Shown in pieces: positions 32,227 to 32,342 of a stretch of DNA of 32,342 nt. The stretch is from assembly GCA_021297855.1 (NCBI GenBank), contig JAJTHM010000088.1, forward strand, positions 1 to 32,342, read 5' to 3'. The translations under genes were made by a program, and so were the position numbers. Below the pieces are notes generated by a model, which was given only the letters and a program-made list of their open reading frames with translations, was not told the origin of the DNA and did not search any database. Every line of letters begins with the position of its first letter. The stretch's first letter is position 1. This DNA is from Sphingobacteriales bacterium (lineage in GTDB: Bacteria > Bacteroidota > Bacteroidia > Chitinophagales > JADJOU01).

Positions 32227-32342
32227 CTAAATTGAGTTAAGCAACAGATTATCAAATTTATTCGTATAATTTCTTCGGTTGAGTTTGAAAGCGAACTCAT
32301 TCAAGTATTCCTGTAGGTATCGCTCTTTCACCACATGGTAAA
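32227..32342 (-). pseudogene. IS1595/ISXO2-like transposase, 3' end (runs off the window edge)
   Basis: The minus strand from 32342 reads the same HVVKERYLQEYLNEFAFKLN stretch as bases 79-1. It then continues RRNYTNKFDNLLLNSI to a TAG stop at 32229-32227. The NRR...KFDNLL end is the usual C-terminus of IS1595-type transposases. It is the missing 3' end of the frame that begins at 305. No terminal inverted repeat is recognisable between the stop and plsC. Confidence 0.7.
32264..32342. repeat. Terminal direct repeat, right copy (79 bp, exact)
   Basis: Identical to bases 1-79. Together they define a unique length of 32,263 bases if the window is a closed circle. Confidence 0.97.

Noticed and set aside
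1-32342. Plasmid or phage interpretation of the terminal repeat
   Set aside because: No replication, partition, mobilisation or phage structural gene is present, and the window is filled with core chromosomal genes.

Overview
The window reads as a piece of a Bacteroidota chromosome. The DNA is AT-rich. Shine-Dalgarno sites are essentially absent. Several genes are preceded by the Bacteroidota -7 promoter element TAnnTTTG. Many of the proteins have a Bacteroidota flavour: a two-POTRA-type BamA/TamA lipoprotein, a DUF2452 protein, a YbiT-like ABC-F protein with a decayed second Walker A, a zinc-less sirtuin, and a tiny basic ribosomal-type protein next to HU and RNase G. The class cannot be fixed from the sequence alone.

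Layout. 1-372: C-terminal half of an IS1595/ISXO2-like transposase (minus strand). 373-3225: four plus-strand genes of surface-glycan character (DPM1-like glycosyltransferase, SixA-like phosphatase, NeuD-like acyltransferase, methyltransferase). 3443-5931: ssb, serS and a Bax-inhibitor-1-like membrane protein, closed by a strong terminator. 6031-8196: secreted prolyl oligopeptidase, convergent with recN and a small transaldolase (8203-10574, minus). 10804-12344: prfA and a DUF2452 gene. 12371-13453: three small minus-strand genes (a 64-residue protein, DoxX, a four-helix membrane protein). 13583-16515: an apparent minus-strand operon hup, TPR protein, 29-residue basic protein, rng. 16784-18397: ABC-F. 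18537-21279: small exported protein and BamA/TamA-like protein (minus). 21313-24772: TrmH-type rRNA methyltransferase, uridine kinase, NAD-dependent epimerase, MORN-repeat protein. 24813-26172: a toxin-antitoxin-like pair between a broken 5' copy and an intact copy of a sirtuin gene. 26223-32179: minus-strand run plsC, pyrF, asmA-like, DUF4139 protein. 32227-32342: the transposase again. No gene-free gap exceeds about 300 bases.

Most of the window is housekeeping: translation (serS, prfA, RNA methyltransferase, ABC-F), DNA maintenance (ssb, recN, HU), nucleotide synthesis and salvage (pyrF, udk), and envelope building (plsC, AsmA, BamA/TamA, glycan genes). The accessory signals are the sirtuin/toxin-antitoxin island and the transposase at the ends. 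The first 79 bases are repeated exactly as the last 79. This is either a circular-contig overlap or the meeting point of two copies of the element. The gene content argues against a plasmid.

The most unusual arrangement is the toxin-antitoxin cassette at 24897-25569. The sirtuin start region occurs on both sides of it (about 90% identical over 72 bases), so the inserted module appears to break a gene and supply a new 5' end to it, leaving the intact sirtuin 4 bases behind the toxin gene.
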